A stretch of 64,000 nucleotides of DNA, taken from NCBI GenBank assembly GCA_963930645.1, contig OZ005650.1:231984688-232048687 (forward strand). The letters run 5' to 3'. Made by a program: the position numbers and the translations under genes. Origin of the DNA: Salticus scenicus. Lineage: Eukaryota > Arthropoda > Arachnida > Araneae > Salticidae. Shown here piece after piece: positions 11,700 to 22,661 of the stretch (its first letter is position 1; each line of letters starts with the position of its first letter). Below the pieces are notes generated by a model. The model was not told the DNA's origin. It searched no databases and worked only from the letters and a program-made list of their open reading frames with translations.

Positions 11700-12260
11700 G
11701 GATATGAATAATTAATTTAATAATTAGAAAAATAAATAAACACACACACACACCCCTCTTTTTTTAAATTGTAATAAAATATTTAAAATATGAGATACTT
11801 TCCCTTCGATAATATTTCTACTTTTATAGTCATTATTAATCAGAAAATGAATTGTAACGTTTTAATTTTGAAAATACAACTTCTTAAATTTCTTTGTACG
11901 ATTTTGTTAAAATATAACAAAAAAATATTATAAGTACATACACACACACACATATATATTTCGAATTGATGCTAAATTATTTTCTGGTAAATTGTTAATT
12001 AAATTTAACCACCCTCCCCTAGAAAAAATAAAAAATAAAAATTCCAGTCTAAATAAATTATTTTATAAATGCTTGATCATTCTTTTGTTTTTAAATAAAA
12101 ATTCAGTATTAATCAAAGATTAAACTTTTAGCTTTAAAAAATTTTCTTCTATATAAATAATTTATTTTTTATTCCTTGCTGAATATTTGTGTAATTCCTG
12201 ATTTAATTTAGTAATTATTTTCTATTTCATAATTAAATAAATTTAACTATTTTTTTTCTT
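11700..12260. repeat. Dispersed repeat K, copies 2 and 3 (tandem)
   Basis: Two diverged copies (about 11815-12010 and 12060-12260) of the repeat at 8470-8715, with (CA)n tracts at 11738-11753 and 11938-11952. AT-rich and without coding capacity. Confidence 0.45.
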
Positions 12261-12382
12261 AAGTTAAATAAAAAGTGTTTACAATATAAATTAAATGTTT
12301 TAAAAGTAAACTTCTAAATTTTGATGACAAACTATTTATTTTAAGCAAATATTCTACGTTTTTTATAAGAAATAGAAAAAAA

Positions 12383-12456
12383 AGGAATTATCGGGAATCG
12401 AACTGGGGAACTGTCAGGTAACAGAAAGTTACGCTACCACTACGCTACCGGCTACC
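12383..12456 (-). other. tRNA-like sequence (tRNA pseudogene or SINE head)
   Basis: On the minus strand the internal promoter boxes are well kept: TAGCGTAGTGG (box A) and AGTTCGATTCC (box B), spaced as in a tRNA. A run of eight T follows the 3' end, a usable Pol III stop. The acceptor strands (TAGCCGG against TAATTCC) and T-stem do not pair, so it is not a functional tRNA. It sits directly beside dispersed repeat F. Confidence 0.6.
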
Positions 12457-12461
12457 TGTCG

Positions 12462-12826
12462 AGATATCCCTTGGGTCTGAAATTATTACATTTCATTCCA
12501 ATCCTTAAATCGAATTTTCACGATTCTTTCATTATAAACTATGAATTCACATGGTTTAGCTTAAAATTTATAGCTCTGAATGCCCCAAAATTGATTATTT
12601 TTTAGAAAATTATTTTTTAGCCTTTAACTTAAGACCGTTTCTTTCGCTTAATAATGCAGTTGACAAAGTGATATACCTTTTGTCACTCGTGAACTTTCTA
12701 ATCGAATATCTTTAAAACTAATGATTATATGTATATAGTGCTCACACAAAAGATTAATACTTTTGAAAGTTCTTTGGTGCATAATGCTTTTTTTTTTTCA
12801 TCAGTTCTTATTTAAAAATGGTTGAC
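12462..12826 (-). repeat. Dispersed repeat F, copy 2
   Basis: Inverted homologue of 8034-8455; see there for the shared landmarks. It stops against the tRNA-like sequence at 12456 and, on the other side, against the hairpin at 12833. Confidence 0.6.
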
Positions 12827-12832
12827 AACGTT

Positions 12833-12913
12833 GGATATAAAGTAGCCGCCGCTTTATAAAATCACGTTTGTTTTCATCAAAATGATTTTATTAAGCGGCT
12901 GATTTTTATATCC
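12833..12913. other. Long imperfect hairpin
   Basis: Three stem blocks pair in order: GGATATAAA (12833-12841) with TTTATATCC (12905-12913), AGCCGC (12844-12849) with GCGGCT (12895-12900), and TAAAATCA (12857-12864) with TGATTTTA (12883-12890). The loop is about 18 nt. Could be a tiny fold-back element or a transposon end. Confidence 0.7.
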
Positions 12914-13550
12914 GGCGAACATGCCCGAACTCAATAAAAGAGTATTCATTACCTAAATATGGAAAGAAATTCTTCTTCGCCCTTCCATCTATCAACTAGT
13001 CATACGTAGGAATGGAATTTTTGTTACTTATAATTGATGTAAAATTTTCAGCTTTTAAGGACATAGTTACGTAAAAGATGGAAATTTTCTTTGACCTGGT
13101 ATTCTTGTACCTATATGGAAGTGCTGCATTGGTGACTTTTCCTTTTCCTATTCATATTTTCGCTTGCAATTCACTCTTCTTTTGGTACAATTTTTGCACT
13201 AATATCTTTATTCTTATGTTTACATAAAGCAAATTGAGAAATTTCAAGCTTCGATTGTCGCCTTCCTTTGACTGACTATACATTTGAAGAAAACGATCCA
13301 TGCTTTACCTTCAAAATAAAAAGCTTCCGCTTGGATATCTTGCAGCTAAGTAGCTTCAAAATACGAACTAGAAACTCTGTTTGAATATTTAAGGACAGAA
13401 AAAATTTTCATTTGACGAATTCATTCCTTGAATTAATAACTACAACACATGGAACGTTTTTTTTTTTTTTTTTTTTTTTTTTTTCCCCGTAAAATTTTTG
13501 ACAAAGAGTAATAATGTGATGGCTTGCTATGTTTTGTGTCTTTTTTTGTT
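12914..13550. other. Unassigned DNA
   Basis: A slightly less AT-rich stretch with a T-run at about 13457-13484. No clear gene. Minus-strand fragments of open frame exist but I recognise no family. Confidence 0.4.
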
Positions 13551-13556
13551 TTCAAA

Positions 13557-13665
13557 AATCCGGTGAGAACTTCCAATACGTTCGTTGATTAGGTCTCAGG
13601 CACCACCGTGGGGGAAAATGATCATCAATCACTATAGCCATCTCCGCTTGGTACGGAGTAGGGTT
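13557..13665 (-). pseudogene. Possible BEL/Pao retrotransposon C-terminal remnant
   Basis: The minus-strand translation contains TPYQAEMAIVIDDHFPPRWC. This resembles the segment near the C-terminus of BEL/Pao polyproteins (DUF5641-like), where a hydrophobic strand is followed by acidic residues, PP, a basic residue and W. The continuation, a Gly-Arg-containing HPG block in that family, is not seen, and only about 35 residues are alignable by eye. It lies in a 90-codon open frame at 13552-13824. An alternative is a chance open frame. Low certainty. Confidence 0.25.
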
Positions 13666-16600
13666 ACCTTTTTTGCATTTGAGTAATTTTGTTAAAGATG
13701 GTCCCTCAAAGAAGGGAGTTCCGAAGATTGACAAGGGAGGATTAATTGATTTTTTTTTCCAAAGGAAACTGATAATTTGCTGTTTTTTATTGAATACAGT
13801 GAATGAATTGGTAAATAATTGCACGGAAAAAAATCTTTTAAAATTACTTAAACTACGGAATTAAATATTACATATATCTCACTTTATTTGAGCAGTATTA
13901 CGCAGAACAACTGTTTAGTAAAAGAAAAAAAAAATAATTTTACAATTTAGGTAAAAAAAAAAAAATCCCCCCCCCCCACACACACAAATATATATATAAT
14001 TTTTAATGACAATAATGAAAAGAATGAGAACGGAAACCAAACAGTTGAATAATTCACCACAGAAACCCACAGAAGCCGATTAGATAAGTAGTTAACTTAA
14101 ATAAGTTTGGTGTTTTAAATTTATTTGAACAGTTATATTAACTTATGTATTAAAAAGTTAATAAAATTATTTTTCTAATTTTAATACTTTTTAGGTTACA
14201 ACTCACTTCACCCATCTTAAGCCTTGATGGCCTCCTCTTATAATAATAATAATAATAATTATTATTATTTTTTATTTTACTTTATTCATATTTGCTATAC
14301 TATGTATGATCTCATTTATAAATGTTTCAGAAATAACTCACATTAACTTTTTCAATATATCTTCCTTGTGAAAGTTTTCCCTTCCATATGTGGCTGTTTA
14401 ATTATTAAATTAAGTCTTCCTTTCTTGTGTTTGATTATTTACAAATGAAATATTATTATGATAGTATATGGAATTCGTATTAAACATAGTGCTATTGCGC
14501 AATTAATTTGAAAACTCTTTATCTACGTAACTGTGTGTGAATTATATTCACTTCGAAAATCTTTCTTAACGAAACCTTGAATGTAATGCTAATTTTTTGG
14601 GTGTTATAAATAACATAATTCAATTTCATACTAAATTTTGGAAATTAACTTATTTTATTGTATTATATACATGGATTTGTGTTGCCTTTGCACATTATCC
14701 GTTGGTATATTCCTATTCTATTTTTATTATTATATTAGTATTTTGAAATAACGAGCTTTTTTCGAATTTATGCATAGGGAAAAAAGGTCAAGATTCAGTA
14801 AGTGTTATCAATTTTTGTGTTAAATACAAATGATAGTTATAATAATTTATATTTTATATTAAAAATAATTTCAAATAACTTAGAAACTTCCTTTTAGAAA
14901 TAAAAATTTGGAAGTTTTAGTTTTCTTAGAAAAACATGTTATCCATTTAATGCAATAATTATTGGAGTTTTTTCTTTTTTATAATGAAAGGTGCGGCAAA
15001 ATGTGTTACAATTAAGTAAAAATATCTATATTTAAAAAACATGGACTAACAGCACTTGTACAATGAGCCGTCCATATTTTATTCTCATTATAATGTGATA
15101 ATATTGGCTTGTTCTGTACATAATCTTTTCTTAACTACGGCAGTTCGTATTGTTTCTTTTAACCTGAGTTTATGAGATACTATTGATACACTATTGGTAA
15201 ACTACACCTTAAATTTTATGTTGTATTTTTTCTTCTTCTGTTCGAGAAAAAGAAAATTAATAATAAATGTCTTTTTTTTAAAAAATAATTAAAGGGAAAT
15301 TTAGAAAACTCATGCTTAAGAAATGGAATATCTTTAGTAAAGAAAGGCATATATTATGTACGTTATGTATTATATTAATATTTAAGCAATGTTAAAAACA
15401 GCGATTTAAAAAAGATTGTTAATTGCACACTGCGGTTTCGGTAGCGTACAATGCACTGTCATTAAAAAAAAAAAAATTACATTGATGTTTTTAACGTTAT
15501 GGAAATATTGATATTTCTGTTCTAAGGTATTATTATTATTATTATTATTTAAAGATGTTGGGAAAAAATTACAAAAGAGGGAACTTGTATGTGAGGATAT
15601 GACGAGTTTAGTTCACTAAAAAATTTATATTAAAATATTTTTAATTAACATCTTAAAATCACTGAAAATGAAGATAAATTTTCGAAAATAATGATGGCAA
15701 TTTCTAATAAATTAAAATAAATAGAAAAATCCGTAAAAGGCCTAGCATCTTTATAATTTTCTTTAAAAAAGAAAAGGAATGGAAATTTCAGAAAAAAAAA
15801 AAAAAAAAACTTTATAACATAAATATGATTGTTAAAAATTTATTAAAATTATCATAAGCTATATACTGATTCTACCATTCATATTCCAAAAATAAATAAA
15901 TAAATAAATAAATATCTTTCTTTTCATGTCGGGAAAAAAAAATGCAAACTTTTATTAAAAATAATTAAACTATAATTTAGAAAAATCGCTGGAAAAATGA
16001 ATAAATAAAAATAAATAAATAAATAAATAGAATTGCTTAAGTATAGAACCGCTTGACTAAATTTGAGATTTGGCATCGAAATAGGTATGACGTTTCTCAC
16101 GAAAATGTTTATTTACAATTGCGACAGCCATTTTACTTCATCGCCAAAATCTGAAAAAAAAAAAACTTAAAATCCACCAATGTGTTCCTATGCTGATGCT
16201 ATATAGAATAAATATTAAGAAATGAATATAGTAAACGATGCTAGGTAATGAAACATGGCATGCCTTAGAATAAATGAAAATAAGTCTTGCTGTAATAAAA
16301 TAAATTTTGTTCATCAAAGAAAGTATACAAAATTTTTATCATTATTGTTATTATTATTTTACTAAATATAAAATCTTCTTGTTTAAGTGATTTATATATA
16401 TATATATATAAACATTAATTAAATAAAGATAAAACAAATTAGTAGTTTCATACACCACAAGCTGCGTCGTCTTTAGGAACTGGACTATGAAATTCTGCTG
16501 TGCATGAAACTTGCTGGTTTTATATTTATTTATATAATTTGAAATCAAATTATAGATTTTATAACTTAAGCAAGATATACTATTTTTTAATATATGACAT

Positions 16601-17539
16601 TGGCCTATGACATGACTCATTTATTTGAACTCATAGTATTATTATTATTTTTATTTTTTTAAGTGTCTTTTATCATGTATAAGGCTTTACTTCAACATGT
16701 GGTTGTTTATTGATTAACTGAAGTCTTCCTTCCTGGTGTTTGATCACTGTAATGATTTACTATACATAAATATAAATTATATACATAATATGCTTCAAGC
16801 GATATATGAACGCATCTTGAATATTAATTATTCAAAAATAATTAGTATATATAATTTATACTAACATCCCATTCATATATTATTCAAGACATGTAACACA
16901 ATACTACATATATAATATATGTAATTAGTAATAAAGTCATGCATTGATGGTATGATTTTTATCACTTCTTTTAATGTTCTTTTTAAGTATATGTGTATGT
17001 TATATTACCACATAAAATTGTCCAGGTTGTCTGAAAACATCATGTGCTGAGAAAAGGAATATACCGTCTTTAATGTCGTCCATAGCATTAGCACTTTCTT
17101 ATTATGCAAAAACTATTCATATTATTAGTAATAAAATATTTACTAACAATCAGCATTTATTTTCTTTCTGTAGATTTTTAGTAATCTGAATCACGATAGT
17201 TTGCTTGAATCGTAGAAATTATTAAATTTGCCAACATTCGCAAGTTTTCCAGAAATTGTTCCACGTGATTCGTTTTCGGTTTTAACAGTTTATTTCAACG
17301 AAAAACAAACTGATTGCTTGTATTGTGTTATTTTCTAATATATTGAAAATGTAATATAACTCTTTTTGATTTACTATACTAGGGAACTCTGTCCCCTAGT
17401 ATTGTAAAATTCAGTATTTAGCCGATGGAGCTATGCAACCCCGAAGGAGGATTCGACTCCACTCTACTCGCTTTACTTATGAACCACTGCAAAGCTCTGC
17501 CCGCCTATTCGCTGCTTTGCTTTTTATTGAATACCGATA
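13666..17539. other. Long AT-rich stretch without genes
   Basis: Holds microsatellites (ATA)n at 14245-14270, (ATT)n at 15530-15550, (AAAT)n at 15890-15912 and 16000-16030, and several A-runs. Two diverged copies of one short repeat lie at about 14372-14445 and 16676-16745 (shared TTCAACATGTGG/CTTCCATATGTGG, TTAAGTCTTCCTTYCT and GTGTTTGATYA). No coding or RNA gene recognised. Confidence 0.55.
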
Positions 17540-17888
17540 TTAACACGTTGAGCGCCATGTCAGTCATTCTAGATACTAGACATTTTGTCATATACCTTTA
17601 AGTACTGAAGGAATCATCTTGAAACTTTAGGAGTGTGCAGAACCTGTTATACTTCAAACATTTCAGTGAAAGTTTTACCCCTAAAGTAAAAGCAGTAAAA
17701 ATTAAAAATTAAAACATTGAGCGCCCTGTCAGCCATCGGTGCGCATATAAAATAGGATATAAGACTAAAAATATAACATTTAATGATTGAAAAATTATTA
17801 AAATTTGCTTAATTTTCATTTATTACAGGAGGTATCATTATGGAATTTTAATGGATTTTAAGAATTTGCGTGGGGCTCAACGTGTTAA
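17540..17888. mobile_element. piggyBac-like MITE (TTAA target)
   Basis: A 341-bp element (17544-17884) bounded by TTAA on each side (17540-17543 and 17885-17888). Terminal repeats are CACGTTGAGCGCC on the left and, inverted, CACGTTGAGCCCC on the right. An internal near-copy of the end (ATTGAGCGCCCTGTCAGCC, about 17716-17734) sits at mid-length. No coding capacity. TTAA duplication plus CAC-type ends points to mobilisation by a piggyBac-group transposase. Confidence 0.85.
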
Positions 17889-19204
17889 TAGTCTATAACA
17901 GAAGATTAAAAAAAAAAAAAAAAAAAAGTTACAGAAATTCCCATGTTCAATGTTAAATTGAAATTCATAACAATTAGTACCCCATTTTTTAAAATGAAAT
18001 ATTATGCCAAAAATCAGTATAATTTCTTTTCCATAATAGAAAGAAATTTGTAATATCTAGACCATTTGCTCTACAGCTTTAATATACGACCACTTGGAAA
18101 CTGTTAATTTTTTGTCATTATTTGTCAATTTTTTTTTTTTGTTATAGTTACTTGTAAAAAAAAAAAAAAAAAAAAGAAAAAGAAAGAAAGGAAATTACTT
18201 TTTTTTTGTCTATACTTTTTATTATGGAATTTTTCAGTTAATTATAGCATTGTATGTATTTTTATACTCTATATATGTATATATGCTATATGTATTTATG
18301 TATATAGCTCTCTATATATTTTTAAGATAAAGCGAGGTAATAATTTTACACACTCGAAAATATCTGGGGAAAAAAAAGTAAAAGTCTATTAATATTTTAT
18401 TGTGGATAAATCTCCTACAGCTTCAGTTTTAAATTCTTTCCTACATACTTTTTAAGGCGCCTGCCTACCTTTAAAATGCAATTTTCAGTCAAAACTAAGA
18501 TTTTTAATTTTTGGTTTAGTATTAAAGCCTGACATTTAAACTTTCTAAATCAGTTTGAATTTTGTTTCTATCTTGCTTAGAATTTGAGTTACAGGCATCT
18601 AAATATTAGTCACTCGCAACTTTTTGAAACCAGAAGTGACCGTAAATGTTTGTTTTCATAAAAGTTTTACTCAGTATAAGCATCAAAATTTGTTACTGAA
18701 TATAAAATGAATTTAAAAATAATAAGAAGAAATAAAAAACTTTGAAATAAATCAGGAAAGTTATTAAAATTATTTTTTATTTAATAGGTAAAAATCTGGT
18801 TTTTAATTACGTTTTTTGCTTTTTCTCAGAATGAGATTTTTAACATTTTGCTTTTTCACAAAACATCATAACTCCAAACGTTATTATATAAATCTTATGA
18901 AACTTTGACAAAATACTTACTGTAATTTTTTCACAAATTGTACATGATTATACAAAGTTTCATTAAAATCGGTAAGATGTTTGTTCTATTTTTTACTATA
19001 AAATTCTCCTTCGATCCTTTTATTTTTTAAAGTTCTATAATGAAATAATGACAGTTTATCATATTTTCTTAAACGACATATTTTAGTTGCATTAACTGAT
19101 GTATTATTTTTAAATTTATTTAAGAAATTGTAATATCTGTTCATATTTAAAGATAATAAATCAATAAACATTTTTTCCACATTTGAATTCAATATTCTAA
19201 TTAT
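17889..19204. other. AT-rich DNA without recognisable gene
   Basis: A-runs at 17908-17928 and 18156-18176. The 68-codon minus-strand frame at 18986-19192 is unremarkable. Confidence 0.5.
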
Positions 19205-19390
19205 TTATTTAATTAATTAGTTTATTTACTTAATTAACTTATTTAGTTAATTTTTATAAACTTATAAAAGTTAATTCTGGAGAAAACAATATTTACAATT
19301 TTAAATGCGTTAGAAATTCTGCTCTTTTTCTACAAATAATTGCCATTTTATCTTGATTTTCTTTATGCAGATTGCAGAAATATTTGATTA
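19205..19390 (+). repeat. Direct repeat flanking hairpin element G, copy 1
   Basis: Shares with 20155-20365 the string TACAATTTTAAATGCGTTAG followed by AAATTCTGCTCTTTTTCTA, plus the AT-rich lead-in. The two copies are about 950 bp apart. The second is longer after CTCTTTTTCTA. Confidence 0.75.
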
Positions 19391-19938
19391 GGGGTGTTTA
19401 GACGCTATCACACTTTTAAAAATTTGGCCCCATAGGCCATAATGATAAAGAAATTTTCTTTGTGCCCCTGTAAAAAAATTGTAAGTGCTAAATTCACGAA
19501 AATCTATACAGTTCGTGCAACTATGACCTATAACCTGTGTACAAATTTTTTGCTCAGATTAATAAGACCTTTAGGCGCTATTGCACTTTTAAAAATTTGG
19601 CCCAATAGGCCTTAATGATAAAGGATTTTTCCTGGTGTCCCTGTAAAAAAAACTATAAGTGCTAGATTCACCAAAATCAATAGGGTTCGTACTTTGGTGA
19701 CTTACAATATATGTACCAACTTTCAGCTTATTCGAACAAAGCGTTTAGACGCTAGCGTGTTCACTCACAGACACACACACATACATACACACATATATAC
19801 GCACATACATACATCATCGTAAAAATAGTGAAAACGGACTCAGAGGACTTCGAAACGTATAGAAACATCAAAATCTGAATTTCGGATTTTTGACATGATT
19901 ACAATACTTTCCTCACTATAGTGTTCGGAAAGTAAAAA
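19391..19938 (+). mobile_element. Hairpin-ended element, family G
   Basis: Two tandem units of about 175 bp start TTTAGACGCTATC and TTTAGGCGCTATT and share ACTTTTAAAAATTTGGCCC, ATAGGCC and AATGATAAAG. A CA/TA-type microsatellite follows (19770-19815). The element closes with AATACTTTCC…GGAAAGTAAAAA (19909-19938), the same right-end plan as families A and B but a different sequence. No coding capacity. Confidence 0.65.
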
Positions 19939-20154
19939 GATGATGATATTTACTTATATTTATTAATTTTAATTTTATTTATTTATTCATTCATTTCATT
20001 TTTTTTTTTGATGGATAGTGTAATTTCTAAGAACATCTTTTATACTTAAATTTTGAATTTTTATATTTCTTATTTGAATGCTTACTTTAAAAAAGTAATA
20101 AAGATTCAACCACCGGGCGATTCTAATATTTATGAATTTATTTATGAATTATTT

Positions 20155-20365
20155 AATTAATTAGTTTATTTATTTAATTTTTATAACCTTGTAAAAGATA
20201 ATTATGGAGAAAACAAAATTTACAATTTTAAATGCGTTAGAAATTCTGCTCTTTTTCTATCTTTCAATAAATCTTATATAAGGATTGTAAAAATATTTCT
20301 TTTCTTTCACTTTCACCCCTTGTACAAATAATTCTCCGATAAAAGTTTATCTTGAATCTTGAACG
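20155..20365 (+). repeat. Direct repeat flanking hairpin element G, copy 2
   Basis: Partner of 19205-19390. The arrangement suggests a local tandem duplication with element G inside, or an element with direct repeats. Confidence 0.7.
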
Positions 20366-20534
20366 TAAGAGGGAACATGCTCGAATGAAAACGAGGAGTG
20401 CAGACTGCCATAGCTAGGCTTTATCGCTCTTTTCCCTGACAGCTTCTAATAAAAGTAGTCACAACCCTTGAGAGGGGTCGAAACACTTTGGATTACTTTG
20501 GGGTGGTATCTGGGAAATTACCACGTTGATTGTT

Positions 20535-20670
20535 CGTTGTAGGGCAAAATATGAGTCTCGAAAATGTGAGTGCCGGGATCTTGGAAATTCGATGCCGGGA
20601 AGTTTCCTTCACGGAAACTTCTCGGCATGTTGGTTGTAGGCAAAGCGTATACGCTTTGGTTGTAGGTCCC
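20535..20670. other. Cluster of hairpins with threefold TTSGTTGTAGG motif
   Basis: TTCGTTGTAGG, TTGGTTGTAGG and TTGGTTGTAGG occur near 20537, 20630 and 20657. Between the first two is a 16-bp stem, ATGCCGGGAAGTTTCC with GGAAACTTCTCGGCAT (one wobble, 5-nt loop, about 20591-20627). Between the last two is the palindrome AAAGCGTATACGCTTT (20642-20657). The cluster abuts the break of the Tc1 fragment that follows. Confidence 0.7.
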
Positions 20671-20961
20671 GTAATCCGCATCCTGCAGCTTTAAAAGACG
20701 AACTTTGGCTGCGCATACAAGCAATATGGAATTCTCTTCCACAAGAAGACATTCAAAATCTGTTTGAGTCCATACCACGTCGTATAGCAGCACTTATTGC
20801 AGCGCGAGGTGGCTACACCAAATACTGATTTCGGGCACTTAATTTTTTTTCCCCTTGAAAATTTCGTCATTTACACCAATACAAGTCGTTTGTGTATTAA
20901 ATTTCAATTAATTCTCATGATTCCTTCATGATGTTGCATTTTTTACAAAAACAGCAGTTTA
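20664..20961 (+). mobile_element. Tc1-like transposon, 3' part only
   Basis: Ends with the complement of the family's terminal repeat (TTCATGATGTTGCATTTTTT … AACAGCAGTT at 20959) followed by TA at 20960-20961. Contains the C-terminal transposase coding piece. It is the part missing from the fragment at 6686-7835, in the same orientation. Confidence 0.85.
20670..20828 (+). pseudogene. Tc1-like transposase, C-terminal fragment
   Basis: Reads RNPHPAALKDELWLRIQAIW … AARGGYTKY and then a natural stop at 20826-20828. This is the usual last 50 residues of the same Tc1 clade as 6927-7835 (SLPQEDIQNLFESIPRR is the diagnostic middle). No stop or shift lies within the fragment. The upstream part is lost at the hairpin cluster near 20664. 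Confidence 0.88.
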
Positions 20962-21230
20962 TAAGTGACTTCCGAGATCATAGATACTGCATTTAGACAC
21001 ATATTTTATGCTGAGTTTTTTTTTTTCTTTTTTTAGAATTTTCTCATTTTTATAGTTATTAAATTGAAACAAAAAGTAACAATGAGAAGAAAAGAAAGAA
21101 AGAAAAAAAAAAGATTAAGAAAAAAGAAAAATTACATGTGTTAGTTTATACAGGTGTCTTATGACGAAGCGTAGGGTATCGAGAATTTACTATACAAATT
21201 GCATGCGACACAAATTTTATGCGTATAATA

Positions 21231-21238
<8 letters not shown>

Positions 21239-21302
<64 letters not shown>
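21239..21302. repeat. (CA)n followed by poly-A
   Basis: About 16 CA units then about 31 A. It lies immediately left of family A copy 2. The open frames that read it as poly-F/poly-VC are not genes. Confidence 0.92.
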
Positions 21303-21304
<2 letters not shown>

Positions 21305-21887
21305 GTTGTGAAAAAACCAAACGACTTTCATTACCCACTATTACATGTATTATATGCATTTTTTGTAGATAATATGATCAGGAGGCATAAAATTGACCTA
21401 ACGAAGTAGAAACTTAAAAATTTTCAGGTAAGAGAAACTTGATACACGAATAAAGGCATATAAAATAGAATTTACATAGCGAATAAAAAATAAGGGGGAA
21501 AAAAAATGTAGAGTTCTTTTTTGAAACACAAATTTCCGAACTCTAAAACTGACCTACCTAATCAGGATGAGTGTTAAATTTCCTATAATAACCACGTAAT
21601 ACATGAGAAAGAATATCTGAAATGCACGTATGCAACAATTTTCAAGAAAATCGTTAGAGCCATTTTTTCAGATACCAACTTTTACCAAAATTTGGCACAC
21701 TCAGTTATTAACTGGAAAACTGTAATTACATGCAAATGGGTATTTAAAAGGGAATTAATATGGCGAGTTGGAAAAAAAAAATCCGTACATCTGTTTTTAA
21801 AGTATGTACTTTCAAGACCTAAAATTGAGATATTTATACAGGACGCCGAATAAAATACTTCCATTACCCCAGGTAATGGAAGTAAAA
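21303..21887 (+). mobile_element. Hairpin-ended element, family A, copy 2
   Basis: Left end CTGTTGTG…AAACGACTTTCATTACCCAC, then the family A body (GATAATRTGATCAGRAG and others). It ends in a clear stem ACTTCCATTACC / GGTAATGGAAGT (21857-21883) followed by AAAAA. No coding capacity. Shorter than copy 3 (61749-62455) because part of the middle is missing. Confidence 0.75.
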
Positions 21888-22405
21888 ATATACCAAATAT
21901 TAATACAATGGTTAATCGGTGCTATCTAATGTTAAGACTAATTGTATTTTAAAATGCAATGATAATATTTTTTAAATTATTTATCAAACTTTGCCATTGT
22001 TTAACAGTGGCTATATTTAGGAAGCCTCATTTTTTGTATCATTTTTTGTTGATGTCATTCAAGAAAATTACTAAAATTCGACGTCTCTTTTTTCACGGTA
22101 AAAATAATGCAGGTTACTTAATATCAAATTTCTACAAAAGAAACAATGTTCTAAAACGGAATTCATAAAAAATATATGCACGTTCAAAAAAAAAAAAAAA
22201 AAAAAAAAAAGAGATGCTAAAATTCATAAACAGTTAATTGATAGCAAATCTTTTAATCCGTTTGAAGAAAATTTATCATGCCAGAAATTATATAACATTT
22301 ATTTTAGATATAGAAAAAAGTAAGCTTTTATAATTTTTTAGCATTTCTATTTCGAGGAAAAAAATTATAATTGACAACTGGTTTCATAATGTTCATTAAA
22401 ATATT

Positions 22406-22444
<39 letters not shown>

Positions 22445-22661
22445 AAGTTCGAATTTATTACATCCACATATGATTTTTATAATTTTATGAAGGCTTAAAA
22501 AGGAGAAAATTTTAATTGAAAATGTTATTTATTATTATATATTACTTGCTATTGGTGATAATAAACATTTGAAATTTGATTCACGGAAGAACGAAAAAAA
22601 AAATATAATTCAAGTAATTTTTTTAAAAATTTTATTTTATTCCTACGTTTAGTGTAAACAT
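21888..22661. other. AT-rich DNA with poly-A tracts
   Basis: A-runs at 22185-22210 and 22411-22440. Nothing else recognised. Confidence 0.5.

Noticed and set aside
17380..17520. Possible tRNA at a GGATTCGACTCC-like motif
   Set aside because: Only a weak box B resemblance. No box A at the right distance and no cloverleaf.
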